Origin: an uncultured Pseudohongiella sp.
GTDB lineage: Bacteria; Pseudomonadota; Gammaproteobacteria; Pseudomonadales; Pseudohongiellaceae
Direction: 5' to 3'
Length of the DNA: 64,000 bases
NCBI GenBank assembly: GCA_951812965.1
Contig: OX638341.1
Span: forward strand, 664,438-728,437
The notes below the pieces were generated by a model, which saw nothing but the letters and a program-made list of their open reading frames with translations, ran no database searches and was not told where the DNA came from. Positions 41,206-49,521 of this stretch are shown one piece after another. How positions within the stretch are numbered: the first letter of the stretch is position 1; each line of letters opens with the position of its first letter. The translations under genes were made by a program, and so were the position numbers.

Positions 41206-42761
41206 GAGCGCACCGTCGCGCAGGCGAATTGCCAGTCATGCTCGCAGGCGCGCCTGTACAGATCCGTCAAGGGCAACTCCAGCAGGTTGAGCCCGCCTTC
41301 GCGCAAAAGCAGGCGCAAGTCGAGATCGCCCGGTGGCGGCCGGTAAACCGCGTCGGCTTGCAGCAGGTTCTGACAAGCCGCCATGGATTTCAATTCGCAG
41401 GCGCGGGAAAAGAATCCCAGGGAAAGTTCCGTGTCCGCTGCGACGATGCGGCCTTCCCGGTAGTGTGCGCCGATTTCATTGCAGGCCCAGGCCGAATTGT
41501 CGCTGCAATACGTGGCCTGCAGTTGCATCAGCCGGCCGCAGGCGCCCGGCAGCGATTCGGCGCAGGCCTGCTGCCAGAAGGGAATGCTGTCGCCGGTATG
41601 CCGGCTGTCGGTCTTGCCGGCGAATGAAGCTCCGGCGAACACCGCGATCCATAACGCCATATGCGCCACATTGGCCCGCGCCGGATTCCAGCCGCGCTTC
41701 CACATCATTGCCCAGGATTCGTAAGGAATCGATTTCACCGTCCGGTCGATGGCGATCACGCAGAGATTGAGCAGAGGCACGCAAAGCAACTTGTCGTAAA
41801 AAGTCGGCGCGCCGAAGGCCCCGAGCAAGGTATACAGGCCGAATACTCCCAGGCCGTACAGCACACCGAACAAAGCTTTGCCGAGCGGTGTGCGCGGCGA
41901 GGTCGAAGGGTCGGTCACCAGCAGATGCAAGCCGAGAAAGACCGCCGCGGGAATTTCCGAATCGATGAAATACGGCACGCCCGTCAGCGCGAAATACAGC
42001 GCGCTCATCGCGAACAATGAGATCGCCGCCATGCCGGCCACCAGCGTGATCGAGAAAAAATACATCACCACCAGGCCTGCCAGGAACAGGAAGGCATAGA
42101 TGTTCGGCGCCAGCGTCAGCGTCGAAGCGATCTCCTGCCCCCAGGTCAATTGCGTTGTGCCGGTGACGATCAGCGCCAGCGAAAACAGGCCGAGCGCGAA
42201 GGCCGAAGGATTGAAGATGTGTACATTGCGGCCTTCGCGCGTCCAGCGAACATATTCCTTGCCCATGAAACCCGCCGCCAACATCAGGAATTGCAAGTAA
42301 AACCAGTCGTCGCGAAACCAGAGAAACAGGTTAATGCTGAAGATAATTGGAAAAGGCCCGAAGCCGAGCAGGTATTCCCGCCTGCGCGACCATGCCAGCA
42401 ACGTGTCGAAGCCGTAGGCGAACAATAATTGCGCGCCGAGCAGCCAGAAATGATCGTAGACCGGACTCCAGTAGTAGCCCCAGTACAAAAACACGCTGCT
42501 TTGCACCAGCGCCTGCACATAATGCTGCGGCCGCAGCAGAATCCGAACTCCCGGATACTCTCCGCCGCGCCGGTACCCGATCCACTGCCAGCCCAGCCAG
42601 AGTAAAAGCGCCGCCGCCGCCCCCAGCGTTGAAGCCAGAATCACCGGATTCTCCTGCACCCGCCCCGTAAGGCTCAGCAGCAACAACCCACCCGCCGCCG
42701 CCCCCGGCAATGCAAGAACCTTTTCCCCTTTCACCACAACCACTCCAAACAAGGCAATCAA
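41202..42761 (-). CDS. NqrB/RnfD-like membrane protein fused to Sel1-like repeats
   Basis: 519 aa. About 10 helices fit the NQR2/RnfD fold: FNPSAFALGLFSLALIVTG and the segment TDPSTSPRTPLGKALFGVLYG are hallmarks. Residues from about 385 on are a Cys-rich helical-repeat domain like Sel1/Hcp proteins (CAESLPGACGRL, ACELKSMAACQNLL, CEHDWQFACATV). The rest of an Nqr or Rnf complex is absent nearby. It may be a flavin-carrying electron-transfer subunit working with the coupled SUMF1-like protein. The start is unclear: TTG 42761 overlaps the target duplication of a MITE-like element, and an internal GTG with GGAG (near 42740) is an alternative. Confidence 0.8.
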   Translation of the reverse strand: MIALFGVVVVKGEKVLALPGAAAGGLLLLSLTGRVQENPVILASTLGAAAALLLWLGWQWIGYRRGGEYPGVRILLRPQHYVQALVQSSVFLYWGYYWSPVYDHFWLLGAQLLFAYGFDTLLAWSRRREYLLGFGPFPIIFSINLFLWFRDDWFYLQFLMLAAGFMGKEYVRWTREGRNVHIFNPSAFALGLFSLALIVTGTTQLTWGQEIASTLTLAPNIYAFLFLAGLVVMYFFSITLVAGMAAISLFAMSALYFALTGVPYFIDSEIPAAVFLGLHLLVTDPSTSPRTPLGKALFGVLYGLGVFGLYTLLGAFGAPTFYDKLLCVPLLNLCVIAIDRTVKSIPYESWAMMWKRGWNPARANVAHMALWIAVFAGASFAGKTDSRHTGDSIPFWQQACAESLPGACGRLMQLQATYCSDNSAWACNEIGAHYREGRIVAADTELSLGFFSRACELKSMAACQNLLQADAVYRPPPGDLDLRLLLREGGLNLLELPLTDLYRRACEHDWQFACATVRS

Positions 42762-42766
42762 GAATA

Positions 42767-42992
42767 GGGGATTACATACCTAAGTATCCAAGCCACTGAA
42801 AATCAACCCTTCTCGATGATGTTGAACGGCCTGAGGAATGTGTTGTGAGACCGTAGGGGCGAGGCATGCCTCGCCCTCGAACGGCCCCGAAACCGAACAA
42901 CTGACGGGCGAGGCATGCCTCGCCCCTACAATGCTGAAGGCGGGCAGGAGGCAAGGTCAACAACTTTTTAGATACTTAGGTATGTAATCTCC
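42767..42992. mobile_element. MITE-like element, 226 bp, with 22-bp TIRs and an 8-bp target duplication
   Basis: The ends are GGGGATTACATACCTAAGTA (42767 on) and its reverse complement ending at 42992; over 22 bp there is one mismatch. CAAGATA-like flanks are identical 8-mers: CAAGAATA at 42759-42766 and at 42993-43000. There is no open frame for a transposase. Two 20-bp palindromes (42857-42876, 42906-42925) lie inside. An 8-bp duplication and GG-starting ends fit several IS families (for example IS1595 or IS6), so the parent cannot be named. It has landed at the 5' end of the NqrB/RnfD-like gene. Confidence 0.75.
42849..42947. repeat. composite repeat with two palindromes, copy 1
   Basis: The order GAGACCGTAG-palindrome-CGAACGGCCCCGAAAC-AACTGAC-palindrome-CTACA-TGCTGAAGG recurs as a reverse complement at 53796-53883. 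Similarity stops at about the same points on both sides, so this is a defined unit of about 90-100 bp. It lies within the MITE-like element. Confidence 0.8.
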
Positions 42993-43117
42993 CAAGAATA
43001 ATTCAGCACGATGTAAATGGCGAGCCACCAAACAAATCCTTGAAAAATCGCGGCAATCATCGTACTTTTTGCGGCTGACAGATATTTCCGGACAATAACA
43101 GACGCCTGGAGGTTCCC

Positions 43118-44128
43118 ATGACCTGCAATATCACCGGCAAGACGCTCGCCGCCCTCACCGGCAGCCTGCTTTCCTGCCTTGCGCTCGCCCAATCCGGCGA
43201 GATTCCCCGTACCGAATACGGCCATCCCGATTTACAGGGCACTTACACTTTCCGCACCTTGACGCCGCTGAACAGGCCGGCCGAACTCGAACACCTTGAA
43301 GTGCTGACCGCGGAACAGGCGGCCGAATGGGAAGCTTATGAAAACCGCCGTCAGAACCGCGATCTGATCATCGACAGCGTCGGCGGCGCCGGCTATCCAC
43401 CGGGAGTAATTTCCTATAACGAATTCTGGTACGAGCGCGGCAGCGAAACGATTTACGACCGCCGCACCTCACTGATTTACGACCCGCCAAATGGACGCAT
43501 GCCGCCCCTGAACGAAGCCGGCCGGGAGCGGCGCGCCGCATACCAGGAAATGATCTTCAACAGCGCCGGGCCCGAAGGCCGCACCACGGTCGACCGCTGC
43601 ATCACCGGATTCGTCGGCGGGCCGCCCATGATCCCGGGTTCCTACAACAACAACATGCAGATCGTTCAGACCGAAGACACCGTCATGATCCTGAATGAAA
43701 TGGTGCATTCGGCCCGGATGATCCGCCTCGACAGCGAGCACCACACCCGGCAACTCAAGTGGGAAGGCGACTCCATCGGCTATTGGGACGGTGACGACCT
43801 GGTGGTTCATACCCAGCACTTCTATCACCACTACAACCTGCGCGGCATGTCCGACCTGGCGCAAGTGGAAGAGCGCTTCCGCTATATCGACGAGAACACC
43901 ATCGAATACGATTTCACTGTATCCGATCCGCAGTCCTGGGACGTTTCCTGGTCGGCCAAGCTGCCCTTGCGCAGATCCCCTGACCCGGTTTTCGAATATG
44001 CCTGCCACGAAGGCAACCATGGCCTGCACGGCATCCTGGCCGGCTGGCGCCGGTATGAAGTCATGGGCTTCAATGGCGACGGCTCTCCCAGGGGCACACA
44101 GGGCGAGGTGGACACCGCCGAAAACTGA
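43118..44128 (+). CDS. exported protein of unknown function (paralogue of 13668-14666)
   Basis: 336 aa with a signal peptide (ending ALA|QS). It shares RTEYGHPDLQGTYTF, GGPPMIPGSYNNNMQI, MILNEMVHSARMI, DSIGYWDGDDLVVHT and YACHEGNHGLHGIL with the gene at 13668. The conserved order and spacing of these blocks define one family. It is likely periplasmic. No enzyme motif is recognised; the repeated His/Cys/Asn positions could bind a ligand or metal. SD CTGGAGG lies about 4 nt before the ATG. A terminator follows. Confidence 0.75.
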   Translation: MTCNITGKTLAALTGSLLSCLALAQSGEIPRTEYGHPDLQGTYTFRTLTPLNRPAELEHLEVLTAEQAAEWEAYENRRQNRDLIIDSVGGAGYPPGVISYNEFWYERGSETIYDRRTSLIYDPPNGRMPPLNEAGRERRAAYQEMIFNSAGPEGRTTVDRCITGFVGGPPMIPGSYNNNMQIVQTEDTVMILNEMVHSARMIRLDSEHHTRQLKWEGDSIGYWDGDDLVVHTQHFYHHYNLRGMSDLAQVEERFRYIDENTIEYDFTVSDPQSWDVSWSAKLPLRRSPDPVFEYACHEGNHGLHGILAGWRRYEVMGFNGDGSPRGTQGEVDTAEN

Positions 44129-44136
44129 TCCGCGAA

Positions 44137-44168
44137 GCGGGCCGGCAGGCGTCCCCGGCCCGCTTTAT
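44137..44168 (+). terminator. intrinsic terminator after the 43118 gene
   Basis: A 9-bp GC stem (GCGGGCCGG/CCGGCCCGC) with a 9-nt loop is followed by TTTATT. It starts 8 nt after the stop codon. Confidence 0.8.
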
Positions 44169-44191
44169 TCCTCACCCAGGCGAGACTGCTT

Positions 44192-44629
44192 ATGTTGCGC
44201 CGGGCACTTTCACTGCTGATCCTGACCGTTTTCGCGGGCTATTGCGGGATTGCAGCCACCGCGGCGGTCGAGTCCATTCAGATTCGCTCGCGGCTCGATC
44301 CGAATGCAATCGAGATCACCGGCATCGACGTGCTGTTCCTCTATGACGAAGCGACCGCGGCGCGCATTCCCGCTACCAAATCGGCCTGGTACGGCAATCG
44401 CCGAACGCTGACCCTGGAACTCGACGAGGCTTTCGATCTGGTCAGCACTTTCATCCCCCAGGGCTTCGATTCGGCCGGAGTGACTTTGCCCGAACGCGCC
44501 GCCGATGCCATTCGCGTACTTGTGTTCGCCGAACATGCGGCCTCGAATACCCCGCCAGTGGACATCACCGAAATGACAAATGTGCTGATCGAGATCGACC
44601 CCTTCGGCATCCGCGTTTCCGCTGAATGA
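44192..44629 (+). CDS. exported small protein of unknown function
   Basis: 145 aa with a signal peptide (ending ATA|A near 25). The mature part of about 120 residues looks like an all-beta domain with regular strands (VESIQIRSRL, EITGIDVLFLYDE, RRTLTLELDEAF, AIRVLVFAEH, NVLIEIDPFGIRV). There are no Cys residues in the mature part. No family is recognised. The gene lies alone between a terminator and a palindrome array. Confidence 0.6.
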   Translation: MLRRALSLLILTVFAGYCGIAATAAVESIQIRSRLDPNAIEITGIDVLFLYDEATAARIPATKSAWYGNRRTLTLELDEAFDLVSTFIPQGFDSAGVTLPERAADAIRVLVFAEHAASNTPPVDITEMTNVLIEIDPFGIRVSAE

Positions 44630-44661
44630 TCCGGCTGCGCCAATTACATTCAGACAATCCA

Positions 44662-44978
44662 GGGCGACGCATGCGTCGCCCCTACATAAAACAAAATCAG
44701 TGCCACAGGCGCGAGGGTGAAGGCACGAACCGAGAATGTATTGTAGGGGCGAGTGCCACAGGCGCGAGGGTGAAGGCACGAACCGAGAATATATTGTAGG
44801 GGCGAGTGCCACAGGCGCGAGGGTGAAGGCACGAACCGAGAATATATTGTAGGGGCGTGTGCCACAGGTGCGAGGGTCGAGGCACGAACCGAGAATATAT
44901 TTTAGGGGCGAGTGCCACAGGCGCGAGGGTGAAGGCACGAACCGAGAATATACTGTAGGGGCGAGGCATGCCTCGCCC
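44662..44978. repeat. tandem array, five 53-bp units between two 20-bp palindromes
   Basis: The ACG-type palindrome is at 44662-44681 and the AGG-type at 44959-44978. Between them the unit GTGCCACAGGCGCGAGGGTG ... ATTGTAGGGGCGA repeats at 44700, 44753, 44806, 44859 and 44912 (period 53). Each unit ends in GTAGGGGCGA, the first half of the palindrome, so units are bounded by half-palindromes. Each also has a GTGCC/GGCAC stem and a TATATT-like box. The array fills the 369-bp gap before the M20 gene. Confidence 0.95.
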
Positions 44979-44998
44979 GCAAATGAGGTACCCACATA

Positions 44999-46423
44999 AT
45001 GCGAACAATCAAATACCTGGCGCTCATCGCGTTAAGCCTGACCGCCGCACACGCCCAGGCCCAGACCAATCCAGCGGCGGAGTTGCTGCGCGAAATCATC
45101 CGCATCGACACCTCGAACCCTCCCGGCAACGAAGGCGCGGTAGCCGAATTCCTGCGGCCGAGGTTCGAAGCGCTTGGCTTCGAGGTTTCGGTCATCGAGA
45201 CGCCCGCCGCCGGCAAGGCGCATTTCATCGCCAGATTGCGAGGCGACGGCTCCAAGCGGCCGATACTGCTCGCCGCACACGCCGACGTGGTCGGCGTGGA
45301 GCGGGACCTGTGGACCGAGGAACCCTTCGGCGGCGACATCGTCGATGGTTACGTCTACGGCCGGGGAGCGATCGATTTCAAGGGCGGGCTCGCCGTGTTC
45401 GCCGAGGCGGTTATGCGACTCGCCCGGAACGACGTGCCGCTGGCGCGCGACGTGATCTTCCTCGCCGAGGCCGACGAGGAAGGCGGCGCTTATGGCACGG
45501 GCTGGCTGGCGCGGAATCATTGGCCCCTGATCGACGCGGAGTTTTCTCTCAACGAAGGCGGCTGGATCATCAAGCGTCGGAATTCGGACGACGTGCGTTA
45601 CGTAAGCATCTCGACCGCGGACAAGTTCATGCTCAGTCTGCGCATCACCGCGTCCGGCCACAGCATCCATTCGTCGATGCCGCGCCCGGACAACGCCATC
45701 TTCGCCCTTGCCCGGGCGCTCAGCAAGTTGTCCGAATACGATGGCGGCGTGCAATTGATCCCGATCACGCGGCAGTTTTTCGAAACCCTGGCGCTGACCG
45801 CCGAGGAACCGGAGAAGACCTGGTTCGAGGATCTGGTCGCGGGAACCGACGCGGCCCGCGCCGCTCAGGCCGACCGGCAGATCGGCGTCGACCCGCTGTT
45901 ACGCGCATTCACCCGAAACACCATCGCACCGGTGATCCTGGAAGCCGGTTTCAGGATCAATGTCATTCCAGGAACCGCCAGCGCCCTGGTCAATTTCCGC
46001 CTGATTCCGGGCACCGATGTCGCGGCCTTCATCGAGGAAATCCGCCGCGTGACGGCGGATCCTGCGATTTCGGTCGAAATACTCACAAACGACAGCCAGG
46101 AAGCGGCGCTTGCAAGTTTGCAGGAACGCTCGCGGCAGTTGCCGTCGCCCGAAGACACCGAGCTGTATCAGGCCCTGGCCGCTTCCGCCCGGGAACAATA
46201 CCCCGAAGCCCTGGTGACTTCCTACCTGTTCCAGGCCGGCACCGACGCCGGCGCCTGGCGCAATCGCGGCGTTCCGGTCTACGGCATCTATCCCTACCCT
46301 ATCGATCAGGACGACTTGTCGCGCATGCACGGTAACGACGAGCGCGTGCCGGTACAATCCTTGGCCGAGGGAACCGAAATGATATACCGGGTCCTGGTCG
46401 ACGTGGCGGGGAGAGGCCCTTGA
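44999..46423 (+). CDS. M20 family metallopeptidase, exported
   Basis: 474 aa with a signal peptide (ending AQA|QT). The dinuclear zinc site is visible: LLAAHADVV (His, Asp), GRGAIDFKGG (bridging Asp), EADEEGG (catalytic Glu and ligand Glu) and the C-terminal GNDERVP segment (RMHGNDE, His). The dimerisation insert lies between about 200 and 330. The family hydrolyses dipeptides or N-acyl amino acids. The stop codon lies within the first stem of a dispersed repeat (46417-46443). Confidence 0.9.
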   Translation: MRTIKYLALIALSLTAAHAQAQTNPAAELLREIIRIDTSNPPGNEGAVAEFLRPRFEALGFEVSVIETPAAGKAHFIARLRGDGSKRPILLAAHADVVGVERDLWTEEPFGGDIVDGYVYGRGAIDFKGGLAVFAEAVMRLARNDVPLARDVIFLAEADEEGGAYGTGWLARNHWPLIDAEFSLNEGGWIIKRRNSDDVRYVSISTADKFMLSLRITASGHSIHSSMPRPDNAIFALARALSKLSEYDGGVQLIPITRQFFETLALTAEEPEKTWFEDLVAGTDAARAAQADRQIGVDPLLRAFTRNTIAPVILEAGFRINVIPGTASALVNFRLIPGTDVAAFIEEIRRVTADPAISVEILTNDSQEAALASLQERSRQLPSPEDTELYQALAASAREQYPEALVTSYLFQAGTDAGAWRNRGVPVYGIYPYPIDQDDLSRMHGNDERVPVQSLAEGTEMIYRVLVDVAGRGP

Positions 46424-46547
46424 AAAGCACAACTTTTCAAGGGCCGAACGGCTTGCCAGGGAAGGCAAGACAGGGGGTAGTCGAAGCCGACAAATTTGCG
46501 CCAGGGACGGCAAGCACAACCTGTCAGAATTTCCAATGAGATTCTGC
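46417..46547. repeat. dispersed palindromic repeat (relative of 20222-20330) plus CAGAAT/ATTCTG stem
   Basis: Hairpin 1 (46417-46443) has an 11-bp stem CCCTTGAAAAG and contains the M20 stop codon. GGCCGAACGG follows, then hairpin CTTGCC/GGCAAG (46452-46469), AGGGGGTAGTCGAAGCC and GCGCCAGGGACGGCA. The whole resembles the reverse complement of 20222-20330. At 46525-46546 a separate small stem CAGAAT-N10-ATTCTG matches another at 53755-53776. Confidence 0.75.
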
Positions 46548-46566
46548 AGAACGTGTGAAGCGCCTC

Positions 46567-48021
46567 TCACCCGTTCAGCAGGAAATGCGCGCCGACGCTC
46601 GCGAAATAACCGATCGCGATCGCCCAGCTCCATTTCAGGTGCGCGAAAAAGGTGTACACGCCTCGCGCCTGTCCCATCACCGCGACTCCCGCGGCGGAGC
46701 CGATCGACAGCATCGAGCCTCCGGCGCCCGCCGTCAGCGTAATCAACAGCCATTGAAAGAGATCCATTTCCGGCGCCATTTCGAGCACGGCAAACATGAC
46801 CGGGATATTGTCGATCAGCGCCGAGGCGAATCCCACCAGAATATTGGCTGTGGTCGGGCCGAGGCCCTCATAGGTGAAATCCGAAACCACGGCCAGATAG
46901 CCGAACGCCCCGAGCCCGCCTACGCAAAGGATGATGCCGTAGAAGAAGATCAACGTGTCCCACTCCGCGCGTTGCAGGTTGTGGAAAATGTTGTAGGGCT
47001 GGCCGTCCTGCTCGATCTCGTCTTCATGTGCGGAATCGATGAACATCGCCGCGTCGCCGCTCACCAGATCGGTATCCGCGCCCATGTAGCCGGAGTCGCG
47101 CAATTGCAAGTAATAGCCGTAAAGTTTGAGTATGCCGAGGCCGGTCATCATGCCGAGCACCGGCGGCAGATGCAGGAAGTTGTGGAAACTGACGGCCAAG
47201 ACGATGGTCATGCCGAACAGGCCGACGACGACCCAGCCGCCGTACTTGACCCGGGCTTCTTCCTGAATCGTCGCCGGCATTTCCCGGGAAACCGCCAGGC
47301 TCAGGATGCCCGCGGTAACTACCCAGTTGATGATCGAAGGAATCACCAGCACGAAGAATTCCTGGAACTGGACATAGCCGGCCTGCCAGATCATCAGCGT
47401 GGTGATGTCGCCGAAAGGACTGAACACTCCGCCGGCATTTGCCGCCACCACGACATTAATGCATCCCAGCACGATAAAGCGCGTGTTGTCGCCACCGAGC
47501 GAGACCACCACGGCGGCCATGAGCAGGGCCGTGGTCAGATTGTCCGCCAACGGCGACATGCAGAAGGAAATCAGGCCCGTGATCCAGAACAGCTTGCGCA
47601 GGGAATAGCCCGAACTGACGAGTTTCGCGCGCAACAGATTGAAGATCCCGCGCTCTTCCATGGTGTTGATATAGGTCATCGCCGCGAGCAGGAACAGGAA
47701 CAATTCGACGAACTCAAGCAGGTTGTGTCCCACGAGCTCCTCGGCCAATTCCGGCTCGCCGGCAGCGTTATAGGCCAGCGCCACCAGCACCCAGATTATT
47801 CCGGCGGCGACGACCACCGGTTTCGATTTGCGCAAATGGATGTTTTCTTCGCTGATCACCAGCGCATAGGCCAGCACGAAGACCACCAGGGCGGCAATGC
47901 CCAGACCGCTGGTGGTCAGGTCCAGACCCGCTACCGCCTCGGCGGCCTGCGCTGCCTGGGCGGACAGCAACAGAAACAGGAACAGGCCGCTACGGCCAAA
48001 CAGAGAAAAAACACGCGTCAT
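46567..48021 (-). CDS. nhaD: NhaD-type Na+/H+ antiporter
   Basis: 484 aa; exchanges Na+ or Li+ for H+ across the inner membrane, as in marine and alkaliphilic bacteria. After a signal-like N-terminus (ending AQA|AE) about 12 helices follow. NhaD/ion-transporter-superfamily marks are TGLISFCMSPLADNLTTALL, INVVVAANAGGVFSPFGDITTLM and the final FASALIDNIPVMFAVL. The charged Asp and polar residues within these helices are the expected ion site. TGGAG lies 8-9 nt before the ATG. It is convergent with the M20 gene. Confidence 0.93.
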   Translation of the reverse strand: MTRVFSLFGRSGLFLFLLLSAQAAQAAEAVAGLDLTTSGLGIAALVVFVLAYALVISEENIHLRKSKPVVVAAGIIWVLVALAYNAAGEPELAEELVGHNLLEFVELFLFLLAAMTYINTMEERGIFNLLRAKLVSSGYSLRKLFWITGLISFCMSPLADNLTTALLMAAVVVSLGGDNTRFIVLGCINVVVAANAGGVFSPFGDITTLMIWQAGYVQFQEFFVLVIPSIINWVVTAGILSLAVSREMPATIQEEARVKYGGWVVVGLFGMTIVLAVSFHNFLHLPPVLGMMTGLGILKLYGYYLQLRDSGYMGADTDLVSGDAAMFIDSAHEDEIEQDGQPYNIFHNLQRAEWDTLIFFYGIILCVGGLGAFGYLAVVSDFTYEGLGPTTANILVGFASALIDNIPVMFAVLEMAPEMDLFQWLLITLTAGAGGSMLSIGSAAGVAVMGQARGVYTFFAHLKWSWAIAIGYFASVGAHFLLNG

Positions 48022-48122
48022 CGAAACGACTCCAGGCTCAGTTACACAAATTGATGTACGCGCATTCTACATTTCCGGTTCACGAAACTCCCGAAAATCC
48101 GGAACCGGACTGCGCCCGGCGC

Positions 48123-49460
48123 CTAGCGATTCGGATACGCGGAGATCAGGCGGGTGGCCTGACTGTCGAGCAATTCACCGTGTCCCTCGGGGGGTTCGAG
48201 GGTCAACAGCACCTCGACATCGTCGGACTCGGAATCGAAGGGTTCGGCGTTTACGCGCGAGTCGCCGCCGGCGAGTTGATAGCAGTCCGCGCTGATCAGC
48301 AAGTTGTTGTCCGGGCACTCGTTGCAGATTTGCCGGGCGCGGTCGGGGGTTTCGCCGATCAGGCTGTCGTTCTTGCCGGAAACCGGGGAATACAGCCTGG
48401 CGGGAACGATGCCGCTATGGGCGGCGAGCGTGAAACTGGCATTGGTGAGAACGCCTTTCGGATGGGTGTTCAGATGTTCGATCAGTCGCAGAAACAACTG
48501 CGCCGCGTAAATGGCGTAGTAGGCTTGCTCCTCGGCCCCGGCCACCCGGTCGAAAGAGATGAGGATTTCGTCTTCGTGGCAATAGCAGATGTGACCGTTG
48601 TAAATGCGGCTTACCTGGCCGGCGAAGAAGTAATAGCGCTCGAGCAATTGCAAGGCGTGATCCTGGCTCATTGCCGTGGCGAGCGAGTAATAGTTGCTCA
48701 TGCGGATGACCAGCAGGCTGATTTCTTCCGAACGCCAGGCCGCGCTGTCCACCGGTTCGGTTTCCTCGCCGTAACGGTCGAGAAAGGTATACCGGGCGAG
48801 AAAGTTCGCCGTGTCGTTGTATTGCCTCGTCAGATTGGCGAGTTCGTCCTTTCCGGAAACATCAGGGCATTCGGCGATCTCGCCCCGCCTGATCTTGCCC
48901 AGTGAATAGGCCAGCAGATTCATCGGAAACCCGAGCGTGATCTGGCAATAGGCCGCTATGAATATCCAGGCCAGGAGGATCATGATCAGGGTGGCGCCGC
49001 TTACGAAAATCAGATTGTCGTTCAATGTGGCCCGCAGGTAGCCGAGGTCCAGTCCGACGCTGACCGCGCCAAGGGTGGCCCCGAGAAATTCGATGGTGCG
49101 GACGTAATGCTCATCGCGCAGGGTCGGCCGCGTAAGGATTGAAATCGGCGGACTGGAATTGGGAGTACCGGCCGCCGCCACGCGCCTGCCCTGATCGTCG
49201 AGCAGCGCAACCTCGATAACCGCCGGGTCGGCGGCCAGTTCTTCGAGTATCACATTGATGCCGATGCGGTCTTCGGCCTGAACGTGTTCCGCCAACAATT
49301 CCGCCGCCTGCCTTGCGATGGTGGGTCCGAGCCGGTCCGCCTGGGCCTGCAGCACCAGCCGCATGTGATGACTGCTGATCAGCCAGAACACACTCATGGC
49401 GAACAGCAGAGCGAGGCAGGCGATCAGGGAAAAGCGGGAGGCAATGCGGGTGAATTTCAT
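48123..49460 (-). CDS. AhpA/YtjB-like membrane sensor with degenerate nucleotidyl-cyclase-type domain
   Basis: About 445 aa. Helix 1 (about 10-30), a periplasmic domain of about 120 residues (DPAVIEVALLDDQGRRVA), helix 2 (about 155-178), then a HAMP-like linker (SLGKIRRGEIAECPDVSGKD) and a C-terminal domain (about 235-420) with the layout of class III cyclases (EEISLLVIRMSNYY, FTLAAHSGIVPARL). The metal Asp pair expected in active cyclases is not evident (IRMSNYY replaces a D-containing motif), so it is probably a receiver rather than a cyclase. It lies 61 bp after the GGDEF/EAL-like gene on the same strand. ATG 49460 is preferred over a longer frame. Confidence 0.65.
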   Translation of the reverse strand: MKFTRIASRFSLIACLALLFAMSVFWLISSHHMRLVLQAQADRLGPTIARQAAELLAEHVQAEDRIGINVILEELAADPAVIEVALLDDQGRRVAAAGTPNSSPPISILTRPTLRDEHYVRTIEFLGATLGAVSVGLDLGYLRATLNDNLIFVSGATLIMILLAWIFIAAYCQITLGFPMNLLAYSLGKIRRGEIAECPDVSGKDELANLTRQYNDTANFLARYTFLDRYGEETEPVDSAAWRSEEISLLVIRMSNYYSLATAMSQDHALQLLERYYFFAGQVSRIYNGHICYCHEDEILISFDRVAGAEEQAYYAIYAAQLFLRLIEHLNTHPKGVLTNASFTLAAHSGIVPARLYSPVSGKNDSLIGETPDRARQICNECPDNNLLISADCYQLAGGDSRVNAEPFDSESDDVEVLLTLEPPEGHGELLDSQATRLISAYPNR

Positions 49461-49521
49461 AGCGGGAGCATAATTGTCGGTGAATCCGATAGCAATTCCA
49501 CCCCCTTCCGTTCGGCAGGAA

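Noticed and set aside
44210..44995. Minus-strand frame with repeated RFVPSPSRLWHSPLQYIL units
   Set aside because: It is a translation of the 53-bp tandem array in a frame without stops; 53 is not a multiple of 3, so successive units are read in different frames.
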